NCBI GenBank assembly: GCA_036925085.1
Contig: JAUPFP010000005.1
Coordinates: forward strand, 1,874,001 to 1,938,000
DNA from: Brachycybe producta
Taxonomy: Eukaryota > Arthropoda > Diplopoda > Playtdesmida > Andrognathidae
DNA length: 64,000 nucleotides
Direction: 5' to 3'
This document shows, in pieces, positions 21,401 to 35,700 of the stretch. The translations under genes were made by a program, and so were the position numbers. Every line of letters starts with the position of its first letter. Position 1 is the first letter of the stretch. The notes under the pieces were generated by a model, which worked only from the letters and a program-made list of their open reading frames with translations, ran no database searches and was not told the origin of the DNA.

Positions 21401-23685
21401 AGCCATTAATTCTTTGAAAGTTTTTGAATGCCCAAATCTACCTTTACGAGGATTTCTAGTTAGTAAACCATTAAGCAGGGTAATGTTATCACAAGACAGC
21501 AAACGTCCGAGAAGAGCGAGGCTTTGCTCATTTCTTCGGCCTGCTAATGATTCCCATTCTAGCTCTTGGAGCATAGACGATACGTTGTCAGTATACGCAT
21601 ACCGTCCCTTTACAAATCTTGCAGCCCTACGCTGCACCATTTCTATTTCTTGTTTTAGATTATTTCTAAATGGGTTCCAAATTGGGGAACAATATTCTAA
21701 GATAGGTCTAACTAGGGTAAAGTAACAGACCTTCTTTACATTTTCTTTACAATGTTTAAGGGTGCGTTGAACAAACCGCAGCCTTTGATTAGCTTTGGCA
21801 ACTTCTTTGGTTATATGATCTTTCCAAAGCATGTCTTTGGACAAGGTTAAGCCAAGATATTTGATGGTATCAACATGGGTTAGCTGAACATCTCCCATTG
21901 TGTAATCTGCCATGAACGATTCTCGCTTTCGGGAAACTCGCATAAAGGTAATTTTAACAAGTTAAAAGAATAATTTCAACTAGTTTAGATACTTTTCATA
22001 ACAAAAGACAGGAACAACAATCCAAACAAAATGATTACATCATCCAAAAATTCCTAAAACTCAAGTCCTACATTTTTTACATTTTGTAACCCGTCATAAA
22101 TGACGGGAGCAAAATTCACAGGCAATTGTGCGCATGCGCGTCGTTTTTTCCTTTTTTTAATCCTTTCATTTCAATTTAAGTCACCCCCTCCCACTTTTCT
22201 CTCTCTCCCCTTCTACACTTTCCAAACTTTTCCCCTCACCCCCTCCCACTTCTCTCTCTCTCTCCCCCCCTTCTACACTTTCCAAAGGAAGAGTTCAACA
22301 TATAGTTGACCTTGAGAAAAAAAACGGTTCATTTATTCAAATTTATATAAATTCCGAAGTGCTTCAATGGTTTTTGTTACTCCACACACACACACACAGA
22401 CCTGGGATATTATATATATAATTGTTTTATATACCACAAGTGAAGCAAATGAAGATGTTGCTTTAATTTAGTACCTAAGTATGTACGGTATGTATAATGC
22501 ACTGAAAGCATTTTAACTGTACGAACATTTACGTTAGGACCTTACTGCGACTTTCATAAATGGTTACAAGTGCATATGGATACCATTTTTTTTTTACTTC
22601 AGTTTTTGAAAAAAAAACTGTTTCTAAGCATAATTATGTGAAATTTAAATTTTAAACTCAGTGGTTCTTAAATGTTCGTCAATTCTTTTATCCAAATTAA
22701 TATAATTTTTTTTAACCGAAAAACCGATATTGAAAGGTCGATATACCGGTAATACCGATGTAACAAAATATACCGGTTTACCGGTAAAGATAAAACCGGT
22801 AATGGAAACCCTAATGATGGCGATAAATGATTGTGTTGGAATAAAGTGCTGATAACAATCAGAATTATAATAAGAATAAAAATAAACATAACAGTATAAA
22901 CCAAAACTAACTAGATGAAAATTTACATAGAGTTTGAGATGATCAGTTTTTTCTTTAAGCTTTGTATACTTTTGAGCACAAACACCAACGAGAAAGGATT
23001 ATCACACGAATGCTTTAGTGTGTACTTCGATCCGAGCAATCTGAACAACATCAGGTCATGCAGATTTGCTACGAATACTAGTCACTGGGTGTCGACTCTT
23101 CAAAGGAAAATTGTTCTTGGACTGGACGGTTTTGATCAAAGTTTGTAGATTAACTGAGGCATCCAGAACGAATGGAACGGCGCTTCACGCAGCCTCAATG
23201 GTTCAACGTTTGAAATGTACATTATCACAATGTACATGAAGCAAACGTTTGTCCTCAGCCTTATTTTTTCCACATTCGTATACAAATTTGTAGCTAAAAT
23301 TTTAGGATTTTCTCAGTCAATGGTATATTGCATTTGTTTGCATTTTTTACTATGTTCCTTATGAATTTTTTTTAAAGTTTTTTTAAGTTTTTAAGGCACT
23401 TAAAAAGTGCCTTTTTTATAATCAAATTAACTAAACAAAAACTTGAAAAAAACCAAAAAAAAAATAATAGTCTTACCTGACCATCTTGTATTTTTAGGAA
23501 ATTTTATATACATGTTGTAATTGGCAAATACGGATACCACGAATTTTCTTTGCCTTATCTGTTATTGTTTAAAATTAATGCACTTGCAAACTTTCCAAGA
23601 AATAGCAAAATTTCATTTGCCTACGCTTCACGAACATCTGAGTAACTACTAAAGGCTCATTTTAAAGGTCTTTTAAAGTTTAAGA

Positions 23686-23726
<41 letters not shown>

Positions 23727-26700
23727 CGGGGCGTCTGCCTGAGTCTGTCCTTGTGTAACGCTGTACGAACAAGGACAAAAACCTTTAAGCAAACACATGT
23801 GGGGGAGAGGGGAGAAGGAAACGTCCTTCATTGAGTGACCTTCAGTGTTTGAATAACATGTTAAACTAGAATTGCCCCGTCATGCACGACGGGTTACCCC
23901 ACTAGTATATGATATACATAATATATATAACATACATAATTTATGTAGTATGTATAACATATGTAATATGTATGATATATGTAATATATTTAACGATATA
24001 ACTATATATGTAACTTTAAAAAGGTACTTTTTAAATTATATTATTGTTTTACAAATTTCAAGTTGGGGTAGGCACGGGCTTAGAAGTTACGTGTAATCAA
24101 AGCATGATGGAATGACGTTTTCATATACTACATGCATACAGCTAGCATTAGCAACGACCGCAACGTGATTTGTTTTATTTATATTTTGGCCTTTATGGGA
24201 ACCTAAAATTTCACTTGAGATTTTAAGATCATCCAACGTGCATGTGCTGCATGACTGGAAGATCGGGCATTGAGGGTTTGGGCATCGTAAGTTCGAGGGT
24301 ATCACGGGCTTGACAACACTATGCACTTGGTGTCATCATTTTCTCTGGATGCCTTTTAGGTTCTGAGGGCATTGTGGGCATCATGGGCTTGTGGCATTTG
24401 TTGGGGTCGAGGTGCATTGTCTGCTTCCAGCGATTGTGGGTTCTGTTCATTTGGGGCTCTTGTAACATCATGAGGTTTGGGAATTGTGAACTTTTGGGCC
24501 TTTTAAGCTTTCGGGGCATTGTGTGCTTTGGCATATTTGGCTTGAGAGGCATTCTTGGTATTGGGGTCATTTCTCGTTCTTGGATCATTGTGGAATGTAG
24601 TGGCATTGTGGGCTAGGGCGCCTTGGAAGTGCGTGTTGGGTGTTTAATTTCTGCATCGAAAATGTATTGTTTTGGTTATTATGGTTATGGGCGTTGTAGT
24701 TTTTAGTAGAGTTGGGATGAATCCTAAATTGTCTTGAATCCGAATCCTAAAAGGTTCTCGAATCGTTCATATAAAAATCCTATATTATTCATTAAGAAGG
24801 TACAAATAAATGAATTAATATTAAATATTCAATTATTAATAATAAAAAACAGTGTGGCACTCAGGGTCGACACAAGGTGATAGTGGTGATCCACCAAAAT
24901 AGCAACAATTGCCATTTTTTGTTAGCGCACGCTTCTATTAGACGTCGATGGAGTTAAAATTAATTTTACCAAGGTTTTTAACAGTTTTTTTGGGTTAGGA
25001 TTCGAAAGATTCTAAAGACGAAAAAAGCGCGAAGATTCGAGTTTTCGAATCTCGAATATTTTTCAAGATTCGCGGGATTGGAATGTCCCATCCCCAGTTT
25101 TTAGCATTACGATTTTTGCCATTTAGTTGTTTTGACATTAAGAGCCTACAGTGAAGAAAAACTTACAAAAATCTTCGCATGTAGGCGCTTCTGTAGCTGT
25201 GACGTCAACATGTGGCAAAAAAAATCAATTTTGATACACTTTTGTCCGCCATTTTCTCTCTTATCGATGGATAAAAGTGGGTATATTTTAATAACGACTC
25301 TTTTTGGGGTAAATATGCACTACTGAAAAAAGGAAGAGCAACTTTTTATCTACAATGGTGAGTCATTTGAGTCGTATACAATTAGTGGTCAAATTTTAGG
25401 GTACTATGAAACTTATTGTTAGTGGGAAGTTTGATCCTATAAAATGTATAAACGGAGGAGCGTTTGTCGCCTATGGGATTTAACATGACCTAAAAAAATA
25501 TGATATTTTAAAATGAAATTAAAAATAGAAAAACTAATTATAAACTTGTACCAACGTATGACTAGATGAGCAATATTGTTATGTACATATTGCAATTTGA
25601 ATTTTGAAAATAACAATTTTCGTTGCAGAAAACAAAACATTTGCCTGAACCATGTATTTTTAAAATAGGAATTTCTCTTTCTCATTGGTTTCAATGGCTT
25701 AGCTGTTTCGCCACTAAACGGCGAAAAGTGGAACTATAATTGTCATCTGCTAATATTAAAAATGGCGTCACACATATAGGCTCTTAATTCTAATTTGTAG
25801 GATTCTTATTATAATTAATGATAACATGAGGTGTAACTTTTACATATTGCCTAAAATATATTTTTTAAATACTGTATTTCAAAAACTCAAAACAAAGAGT
25901 GGAAGAGTAGAAGTGAATTTTGCATCAGCTCAAGCCTCAGTAAAATACTACTAGTACCATGTTTTAGAAATACTGCAACACATTCCTCTTGTGTTCTAAT
26001 GTAAACTCAATATAAGTAATTTTGTCTTCCTTTATTCTGTAATTTTTTTTATTTCATGCGTGATGCCAATGGTTATAATTTTGTTATTTTATTCTGGAAG
26101 AGTTCAAAGAGGCAGGCTTAAAATATGTTCCAAGTCGGTTGTTTTTGATCCAAAAGACACAACATATCCTGTTCTGAAGGTATTTTCATTAATAACACTG
26201 ATATACACTGTTGTTTTTGCTTGTATGACTCATGACTTCAATGTACTGTATTGTAAGAGGCTATAAATGGACGTTCTTCAAAAAACCACTTTTAATATTA
26301 TTTTTTAACGTCTATGGACAATAAAATACGACTTAACCACAAGAAAACATTAACCATACTCTTAGGCTTGCCACCTTTACTTCTTCGTGGAGGACACAGT
26401 CCTCCATTCGGAAGAAATGTCCTCCGACCAGGACCGTCCTCTACGAAGGCAAACATGTCCTCCACACAAGAAATTGTATAAAAACTGAAATACGTTCGTG
26501 GAGGATGGTCTTGACTCGAAAACAGCTTTTCCACCATGGTTGTGGATGCTGGAATGCTTAGTACTTAAATGTTAAATGAAAACAAGCTTGATACAATGAG
26601 TGAGGTTTAATATTTTATAGGCGTGATGATTGTGATTTTATAATAGGTTTTATGTTTTATACAAGTTTTATACATTTTATTCAATATAATACATTACGTA

Positions 26701-29700
26701 TTATATGTCAACGTGTAAAACATTAGGTATTATACGTCAACGTGTAAAACATTACGCATTATACGTCAACGTGTAAAACATTACGCATTATACGTCAACG
26801 TGTAAAACATTACGCATTATACGTCAACGTGTAAAACATTACGCATTATACGTCAGCGTGTAAAACATTACGCATTATACGTCAGCGTGTAAAACATTAC
26901 GCATTATACGTCAGCGTGTAAAACATTACGCATTATACGTCAGCGTGTAAAACATTACGCATTATACGTCAGCGTGTAAAACATTACGCATTATACGTCA
27001 GCGTGTAAAACATTACGCATTATACGTCAGCGTGTAAAACATTACGCATTATACGTCAGCGTGTAAAACATTACGCATTATACGTCAGCGTGTGAAACAT
27101 TACGCATTATACGTCAGCGTGTGAACCATTACGCATTGTACGTCAGCGTGTGAACCATTACGCATTGTACGTCAGCGTGTTAAACATTACGCATTGTACG
27201 TCAGCGTGTTAAACATTACGCATTGTACGTCAGCGTGTTAACCATTACGCATTGTACGTCAGCGTGTTAACCATTACGCATTGTACGTCAGCGTGTTAAC
27301 CATTACGCATTGTACGTCAGCGTGTTAACCATTACGCATTGTACGTCAGCGTGTTAACCATTACGCATTGTACGTCAGCGTGTTAACCATTACGCATTGT
27401 ACGTCAGCGTGTTAACCATTACGCATTGTACGTCAGCGTGTTAACCATTACGCATTGTACGTCAGCGTGTTAACCATTACGCATTGTACGTCAGCGTGTA
27501 AAACATTACGCATTGTACGTCAGCGTGTAAAACATTACGCATTGTACGTCAGCGTGTAAAACATTACGCATTGTACGTCAGCGTGTAAAACATTACGCAT
27601 TGTACGTCAGCGTGTAAAACATTACGCATTGTACGTCAGCGTGTAAAACATTACGCATTGTACGTCAGCGTGTGAACCATTACGCATTGTACGTCAGCGT
27701 GTGAAACATTACGCATTGTACGTCAGCGTGTGAAACATTACGCATTGTACGTCAGCGTGTGAAACATTACGCATTGTACGGCAGCGTGTGAAACATTACG
27801 CATTGTACGTCGGCGTGTTAACCATTACGCATTGTACGTCGGCGTGTAAAACATTACGCATTGTACGTCGGCGTGTTAACCATTACGCGTTGTACGTCGG
27901 CGTGTTAACCATTACGCGTTGTACGTCGGCGTGTAAAACATTACGCGTTGTACGTCGGCGAGTAAAACATTACGCATTGTACGTCGGCGAGTAAAACATT
28001 ACGCATTGTACGTCGGCGTGTAAAAGATTACGCATTGTACGTCGGCGTGTAAAAGATTACGCATTGTACGTCGGCGTGTATAACATTAGGCATTGTACGT
28101 CGGCGTGTAAAACATTAGGCATTGTACGTCGGCGTGTAAAACATGACGGATTGTACGTCGGCGTGTTAAACCATGACGCATTGTACGTCGGCGTGTAGAA
28201 CCTTACGTGTTGTACGTCGGCGTGTAGAACCTTACGCGTTGTACGTCGGCGTGTAGAACCTTACGCGTTGTACGTCGGCGTGTAGAACCTTACGCGTTGT
28301 ACGTCGGCGTGTAGAACCTTACGCGTTGTACGTCGGCGTGTAGAACCTTACGCATTGTACGTCGGCGTGTAGAACCTTACGCGTTGTACGTCGGCGTGTA
28401 GAACCTTACGCGTTGTACGTCGGCGTGTAGAACCTTACGCGTTGTACGTCGGCGTGTAGAACCTTACGCGTTGTACGTCGGCGTGTAGAACCTTACGCGT
28501 TGTACGTCGGCGTGTAGGACCTTACGCGTTGTACGTCGGCGTGTAGGACCTTACGCGTTGTACGTCGGCGTGTAGGACCTTACGCGTTGTACGTCGGCGT
28601 GTAGGACCTTACGCGTTGTACGTCGGCGTGTAGGACCTTACGCGTTGTACGTCGGCGTGTAGGACCTTACGCGCTGTACGTCGGCGTGTAGGACCTTACG
28701 CGCTGTACGTCGGCGTGTAGGACCTTACGCGCTGTACGTCGGCGTGTAGAACCTTACGCGCTGTACGTCGGCGTGTAGAACCTTACGCGCTGTACGTCGG
28801 CGTGTAGAACCTTACGCGCTGTACGTCGGCGTGTAGAACCTTACGCGCTGTACGTCGGCGTGTAGGACCTTACGCGCTGTACGTCGGCGTGTAGGACCTT
28901 ACGCGCTGTACGTCGGCGTGTAGGACCTTACGCGCTGTACGTCGGCGTGTAGGACCTTACGCGCTGTACGTCGGCGTGTAGAACCTTACGCGCTGTACGT
29001 CGGCGTGTAGAACCTTACGCGCTGTACGTCGGCGTGTAGAACCTTACGCATTGTACGTCGGCGTGTAGAACCTTACGCGTTGTACGTCGGCGTGTAGAAC
29101 CTTACGCATTGTACGTCGGCGTGTAGAACCTTACGCATTGTACGTCGGCGTGTAGAACCTTACGCGCTGTACATCGGCGTGTAGAACCTTACGCACTGTA
29201 CGTCGGCGTGTAGAACCTTACGCGCTGTACGTCGGCGTGTAGAACCTTACGCGCTGTACGTCGGCGTGTAGAACCTTACGTGCTGTACGTCGGCGTGTAG
29301 AACCTTACGCGCTGTACGTCGGAGTGTAGAACCTTACGCGCTGTACGTCGGCGTGTAGAACCTTACGTGCTGTACGTCGGCGTGTAGAACCTTACGCGCT
29401 GTACGTCGGCGTGTAGAACCTTACGCGCTGTACGTCGGCGTGTAGAACCTTACGCGCTGTACGTCGGCGTGTAGAACCTTACGTGCTGTACGTCGGCGTG
29501 TAGAACCTTACGCGCTGTACGTCGGCGTGTAGAACCTTACGCGCTGTACGTCGGCGTGTAGAACCTTACGTGCTGTACGTCGGCGTGTAAAACATTACTT
29601 TTGTGACATTGACCCATTCCTGTTTGTGATGCAAGTACTCCTAGACACGACCGTCATGCTAACACCTTTGAATGCTGAAAAACCAATTTTGACTATCGCC

Positions 29701-32700
29701 AACATATTTCTAGAAATTTTATACAAATAAATACCCCAAAACTCTTAATTTTTCCAGTTTTTACTGATTTATTATCTCATTTGACTTTATTATTGCAACC
29801 TGCATTCTTTGCACCTGGATTCTTCTTTTCCATACCGTGTTGTGTGGCTGAATCGCGTCAGTCGCGGTTCAGACCCGCAACAATGTTCAAATGTTTCGGG
29901 GCTGAATCGGGTCAGCTCAGATTCTCAGTTTCTTGAGTCTCGTCAAAATGGGAAACATTTAAACATTGTTGTAAAACATTTCATTGTGTGGACGTCTTTT
30001 GAAACATGACCAAAGACTGGGAGGGCTCAGTTTGCTTTTAATTATTAAAAACTAGACTTAAAAAAAGACGTGGACCATTGAAAATACTGTTAAACTAATT
30101 GAAGACTTTCTGTATAAATTGTGTTTGTGGGAAGTTATGGTCTTCTGACTACAAAGACAAATAAAATAAGTGAAATTTAGAAATCCTGCCCCATCTTCCA
30201 ATTGCATGGTGTCTAAAAAGCTTAAACCGAATGTGCTCTCAGCTGAGAAGAGCTTGTGTGCCCACCACCGTTTCTGCTTTATTTGCCCCTCTTTATGAAT
30301 CATCATGTAGGCCCATATGGCAAGGGCCACTTCCACTGCTGATATTTACATGGTGAAGACCCGAAGAATGAAGAGAAACTGGGTGTAAGTGTGGATACGG
30401 GACAATGTTGCGCATCTGAATCGCACCAGTTGCGATTCTGCCCCGCAACATTGAATCGGAGCAGTCCCACTGCAATGTATGGCAGCAAAGAACCCAGGTG
30501 TGTACTAGGCTTTAGCTATCAAACAGGCAAGTGTATCAATGTGCACTTCATTGGTTAAGCTTTATTCGAGGTGTTGAAGTTGGCAAAACGGAAAGGTCAT
30601 CTATGTGGTTCTGTCCTGGCACATGTGTTGAAAATTTAACCTCACTCGTGAAGGCTGTTTTGAATAAAGTTAGTTCCTGACCCTGTTGTGGTTGTACTTT
30701 CTGGCACTGATAATTTCAAGATGAATACACCAAAATTCATTGCTGAGCAACATAGACACTTTCTATGTGAATAATGGGTAGATTGTTATCTTCTCAGTCT
30801 TTCTAAGGGTTTAATTTCGAGCTGGGGATGCATTTTCTCCAAACCCTGCAGTCCATGAGACCTCACAAAAATAAGCTTTTCTTTAGTGCTGGTTTCAGAA
30901 CACGTGGCTTTAGAAGAGGTGTTTTCTCAGCAATTTAATATATTTCATAATATAAATATGAAAAGAACATGGGGTATTTCTTGTGATTAACAAAAATCTT
31001 GTTCCATGCAGATAAATAAAACTGTTGAAGGTGACTGTAAGATTGTTTGGTGTAATAGTACTCTAAAATATGGTGAAGACTTACTAGGGTTAGCAAAATC
31101 CTGGGATAAACCGGTAAAGGACAGGGCACTGGTAAATACCAGTTACAATCGATTTTTACCACTAACACCAGGATTAACTAGTCTTATGCTTTTTTTCATC
31201 TAGTAGTATAAGCTATTGTTAATATTATGTGACAACCCAGTTTTGCTCCGCAATTCTAAATCCTGATGTCATCTGCTAGGCTGCTATAGTAGGCAGCCCG
31301 GCAGACGACATGAACTCCCGGTAGGGAGACCCCCAGGTGGAGCAGCCTAGGGAGTACTTAATGGCAAGGCAGCCATTAAGGAGTGACAGTGTGTTTGACC
31401 CTTGAAGTGAGTGGATGTGTGTTTCCAACCTGGCTATGGCATCCAAGATGGCTGCCATCTTCAGCATCATTGCTTTGTTCCCAAAAGAAGGGAACCATCT
31501 TTTGTAATAATCAGTGAGTGTTTCTTCATTTATTCTTCTGAATAAATTATCATATTTTATTTTACACACTGGTGGTCCGTGTCAATTATTTATTGATAAT
31601 TGGGGAAGTTACCATGGGGAGGGTGGGGGTTTCTGGTGGGGAAACACCGTCACCATCACTGTCCTGCAACTGTCATTTATGGCCGTACGTTGCTTCGGTA
31701 TCCACAATGAGATCCACCGGGGATTTACTGTGGATCCTCTGTCCTGTTCGTCGGCCTTTCGTCCGGTGACTTGCGGCTTGGAACTTCGACTTCCGACCGG
31801 CGCCAACCTGGACACGGACGGACAAGAGCGGGCAGTCCGCGTTACGATCCCGGTCCCCAAGGGAGTCAAGGAACTGGTAAGTCGGGGAAGATTTGCCGGG
31901 GTGTTGTTTTGGACCCAAGTGGGGTCGTTACAATTATCTTATTAAAAAGTGACAATTATGTCATTGCCAATTTTAATGTGAGCTTGTAATCAGATACTGT
32001 AATTTGAAAGCTTAGAATTGAATGCAGTAGAAACTGGGAAGCTCTTATATTAGCCTGCTAGGGAACAGAAATGATGCGTTGTCTCACAAGTCAAATGACA
32101 ACTTCCGTTCTATGACTATCTGGATTATGGTCACTAGTTTTTAATTTTTTTAAGTTTGTGGATTTTATGTACAGCTATTTTTACTTAAATCATAAAAAGT
32201 GAACCGGTGTGGAAGTCCAATAGATCCTATGCATCATCACTTTAAAAAACATCATGATGGACATGGAAAGAACGGAAAGAAAGTGTAAGTTCAAACGGAG
32301 ACTTTATGATAAAATAAAACTGGCTTAAACAATGGAAATTGTCTAAAACTGGGAAAAAAACATTATTCCCAGATAGTAAATAATGGAAAAAACTTTGCCA
32401 ACCCTGGTCTGACTCAAGTACTCCAAAGTAGATAATGCTTTTATTTTCCAACTACAGATATGCACCAGTTCTGATTGGTGGTGATTAATCTAGTAATCTA
32501 CCAGGCATAAATTGGGATACTAATGTTGGGATGGTTTATATCCACATGAGCGTCATAAATTGACAAACATATGTATACATCCATAACTTGTTGTGCATCA
32601 GCTTACTAATTAGATCAATTAGTACAAACCGATACACATTAACAACATTCTAATTTTAGCTTTTTTATAATACTCTAGAGCAGTGATTCCCAAAGGGTGT

Positions 32701-35700
32701 GCCACGAGTTTTCTCTCGTGTGCTGTGAATTTTGTTAAGGTGTCATGAAATTTTGATAGTTACATATTTAATATTTTAATATAATTTCATGTTGAGTTTT
32801 TCAAACATGAAAGAAGGGATTTATATTGGCCAAATAAGAGAGCTTTCTAAAGGTAAATAATTTGTTTCTATTTGACTGGTGCAACGATGTTGAACAACCG
32901 ACAACATGGACAGCATTCAAAGGGGAAGCATTTTATTTTTGGGAGACTCCTCCATGCTTTGTGAAGAAATGTCTATACGAGCATATTCAGCATATAAACC
33001 GTTTGAGGAACATGAGTAGGGATCTCCAGTTTTCAGATATCTGTCCTGGGAAATTAAATTTGGGATAGTAAATGTTCCTATGTTTCCACGTTATATCGAA
33101 GTTTTAAGTATTTTGTTTTTGTTGAGAACAAAATATTTTGTTTTTTAAATTCTTAATGTAGCTACCGAACGCCAATTTTAATAAATTCTAGCTTGTTGGA
33201 AACATCTTGTTGTAACACTCAGTAACTCATGATTCCACCAAAACCATAGCCTGGGGGATAAACAACTCCTGCTTGTCCCTCCCTCCCTCGCTGACTCTTA
33301 TCGAAGTGGCGGATTGATACTCTTAGGACCATGGCCACTTGGACCTGGTTACACCTTGTAGGTGTACACAGGTCCAAGGTATAAAAGGACCATGTTCCTC
33401 TTTGTTCTTAGTTCACCTTTTTGCCCTGTCTTTGTACTACGTAGATCTTTATCCGTATCACGTTCATTCTTGTAATCTTGATGTTTCTGGACAAGAATGA
33501 ATAAAGTGTTTATAATGAGAAACTGCGTTGTCTATTTGTCTGGAAACTAATCCTTCTCTAGACAAGCCGGAGACACCACAACTCAAGGAGAAATACAGAT
33601 CCTGGAGGAGCTACAACATATTCTAGCAACAAATGAAGATGTACATCAATGGCGGCCAGAAGCGATGGTCACCATCCTTCTGCACAACTTACACCCCTAC
33701 GCAGAAGGATGATCACAGTCGATCACTATCCGACTATTTCTATAGTTCGAATCTCCTCCGTGCGGTCAGGAGAAGAAACGAGCTATAGAAAACATCATAA
33801 TAAGTTGGTAAAAATTATAAGGTCGTCATCAAAAGCTCACATTGTTAAACTCTGTTCGAATATTGACATGGAAATGTTTTCTGTTTTTTATGTTTTCTGC
33901 GGAAACAGGAATCACATGCAATTGTTTTGAGCTGACGACAACGAAGATGAAATGAGTGTTACTATTATGGTGTTACTAAACTTGGAAGAAATAGTCTCAT
34001 AATCTCTCAATTAAAATATATTAAAGCACAAAATACAATAAAAAGTATTGTTCTTTAAACGCTCGCTTTATATAAATTTTGAAACAGTCCTTCTATTTTT
34101 AAACAAGGTTCAAAATCGTTCGTTTTTCATCTCCACGTTCAATTTCATTGGACCAAAAAAATCGTCCCACAAACATTTGAAGAACTCGCGTTAAAAACAA
34201 TTTAGAACAATAAAAAAATTAGCACGTGCGTTCATGTATTGGTTTCACGATATTTCTTTTTTTATAAAATTTTCAAAAGGTCCTTCTATTTTTTAATAAA
34301 GTTTAAAATTGTACGTTTTTTTATAAAGACCAAAAAAAACCTCCCACAAATATTTGAAGGACTCTCGTTAAAAACAACTCAGAACTATAACAAAATTCAT
34401 GATGTTTCCTTTTTATAAGCTTAGCACGTTCAATTATTTTTCTATTAATTATTATGTGACTTAACCTGGAGAAAAAACGTTAAAAAACCATTTTGAATTT
34501 AAATTTTGAATTAAACGCTTCATCTAGGCACGCGTTTTTTTTCTTCTTCACGTTTTCCGTGTTTATAGGTATTGGAAAAAATTGCATGTTCGTACTTAGC
34601 TCGACCGTCGAAGAGCAAACTATAAGTTTGTTGTGCAAACTATAGTTTATTGAAATTGACGACAGACTCAGACTCCTATACTAAGATTATATTACATCCT
34701 CCCCCAGTCCTGGTTTTTTGTTTTTAAAAGGTGGGAAACGTGAGTCATACATCGAAAACGATTTTTTTTAAAAAATGTATATCAGTGTAATTTGCTATTG
34801 ATAAAGGTTTTCATTAAGTTTCCTATTCTAAGTTTCCACTGAAAGACTGCCAAAATATCGCACGTTGGACTGGACCATTGTTATCCAGGTGACAAACATT
34901 TTTCATTTTTTTACAGTTTCAGTTTTTCTTTCATGTAATTGTTAAGGGCTAGCATTGTGTATCAGTTTTTCTTAAGTTTTATCGCAATGTATTTATAAAT
35001 AGGATCGATAATCAAAACATCATTATGATTGAAAGCGAACAAGTTGTAGAAATGTTGGCCAACAATATCATCGTACCATTCACCTTTAACAGAGTAAATG
35101 GATATGTCTGATTTAAATTTTATATAATATACACATGAATAGCAAGGAAATATTTTTCAGGTTAAAATGCAGTATCTTTTCGCTTTACATTTTGCCAAAA
35201 TCGAAGATTGTCTTCCACAAATGCTGCAAGTTAGTACAAGTTCGTGTTTTCATTTTCATACCATGTTTTTTTTTATTAATTGTTAATTTTGTTACTCGTT
35301 TAGTTGTGTCGAGCATCGACATTGCCAGCTGGGGATCAAGCAGCAATGGTGAGTTGTATTTCCTGGATGGTGGCAGTTGAAATAGGTCCTTTTTTCAAAT
35401 TCAAAATCTCAAACTACAAAAGCTTCGTATAACTCGGTGCTGAGAAAATGGCGATTTTATAAGTTGGTTCAGTTGCCATCTTTATGACGTCATTACTGAA
35501 ATGTGACGCACTTTCGGGATGGACACCACCTTGATTCGTGATCAGAAATTCACCCTGAACACTTTTATATAGGTAGCTTGTTTGCTGTTTCAAATAGCAC
35601 GCCCTTTTTATAGCTAAAGGATGTCAATAAGTAGATGTGCAGGTCAAATTGCCCAATAAGCGGAGTTATTTAAATGTTATCTGGAAGGAAATGACATCAT

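Larger units (their letters stand above)
20376..22813. mobile_element. hAT-like element, TIR TAGGGTTTCCATTACCGGT, copy 1
   Basis: Ends are perfect 19 bp inverted repeats (20376-20394; 22795-22813). Flanks ATGATGGT (20368-20375) and ATGATGGC (22814-22821) are an 8 bp target duplication with one change, as for hAT. A Cys motif CYLCGE on the minus strand near 20700 may be a relic of a BED finger. The 2.4 kb length is inflated by a nested LINE fragment. Shares both subterminal regions with the copy at 36152. Confidence 0.75.

Noticed and set aside
24319-24606. 95-codon Met/Pro/Lys-rich minus frame
   Set aside because: Explained by a degenerate tandem repeat; no start context or splice signals.
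27788-27994. 68-codon frame within the 29 bp array
   Set aside because: Chance translation of the repeat.
26690-29602. CRISPR-like regular 29 bp repeats
   Set aside because: Units are contiguous with no spacers, in a eukaryotic intron; a minisatellite.
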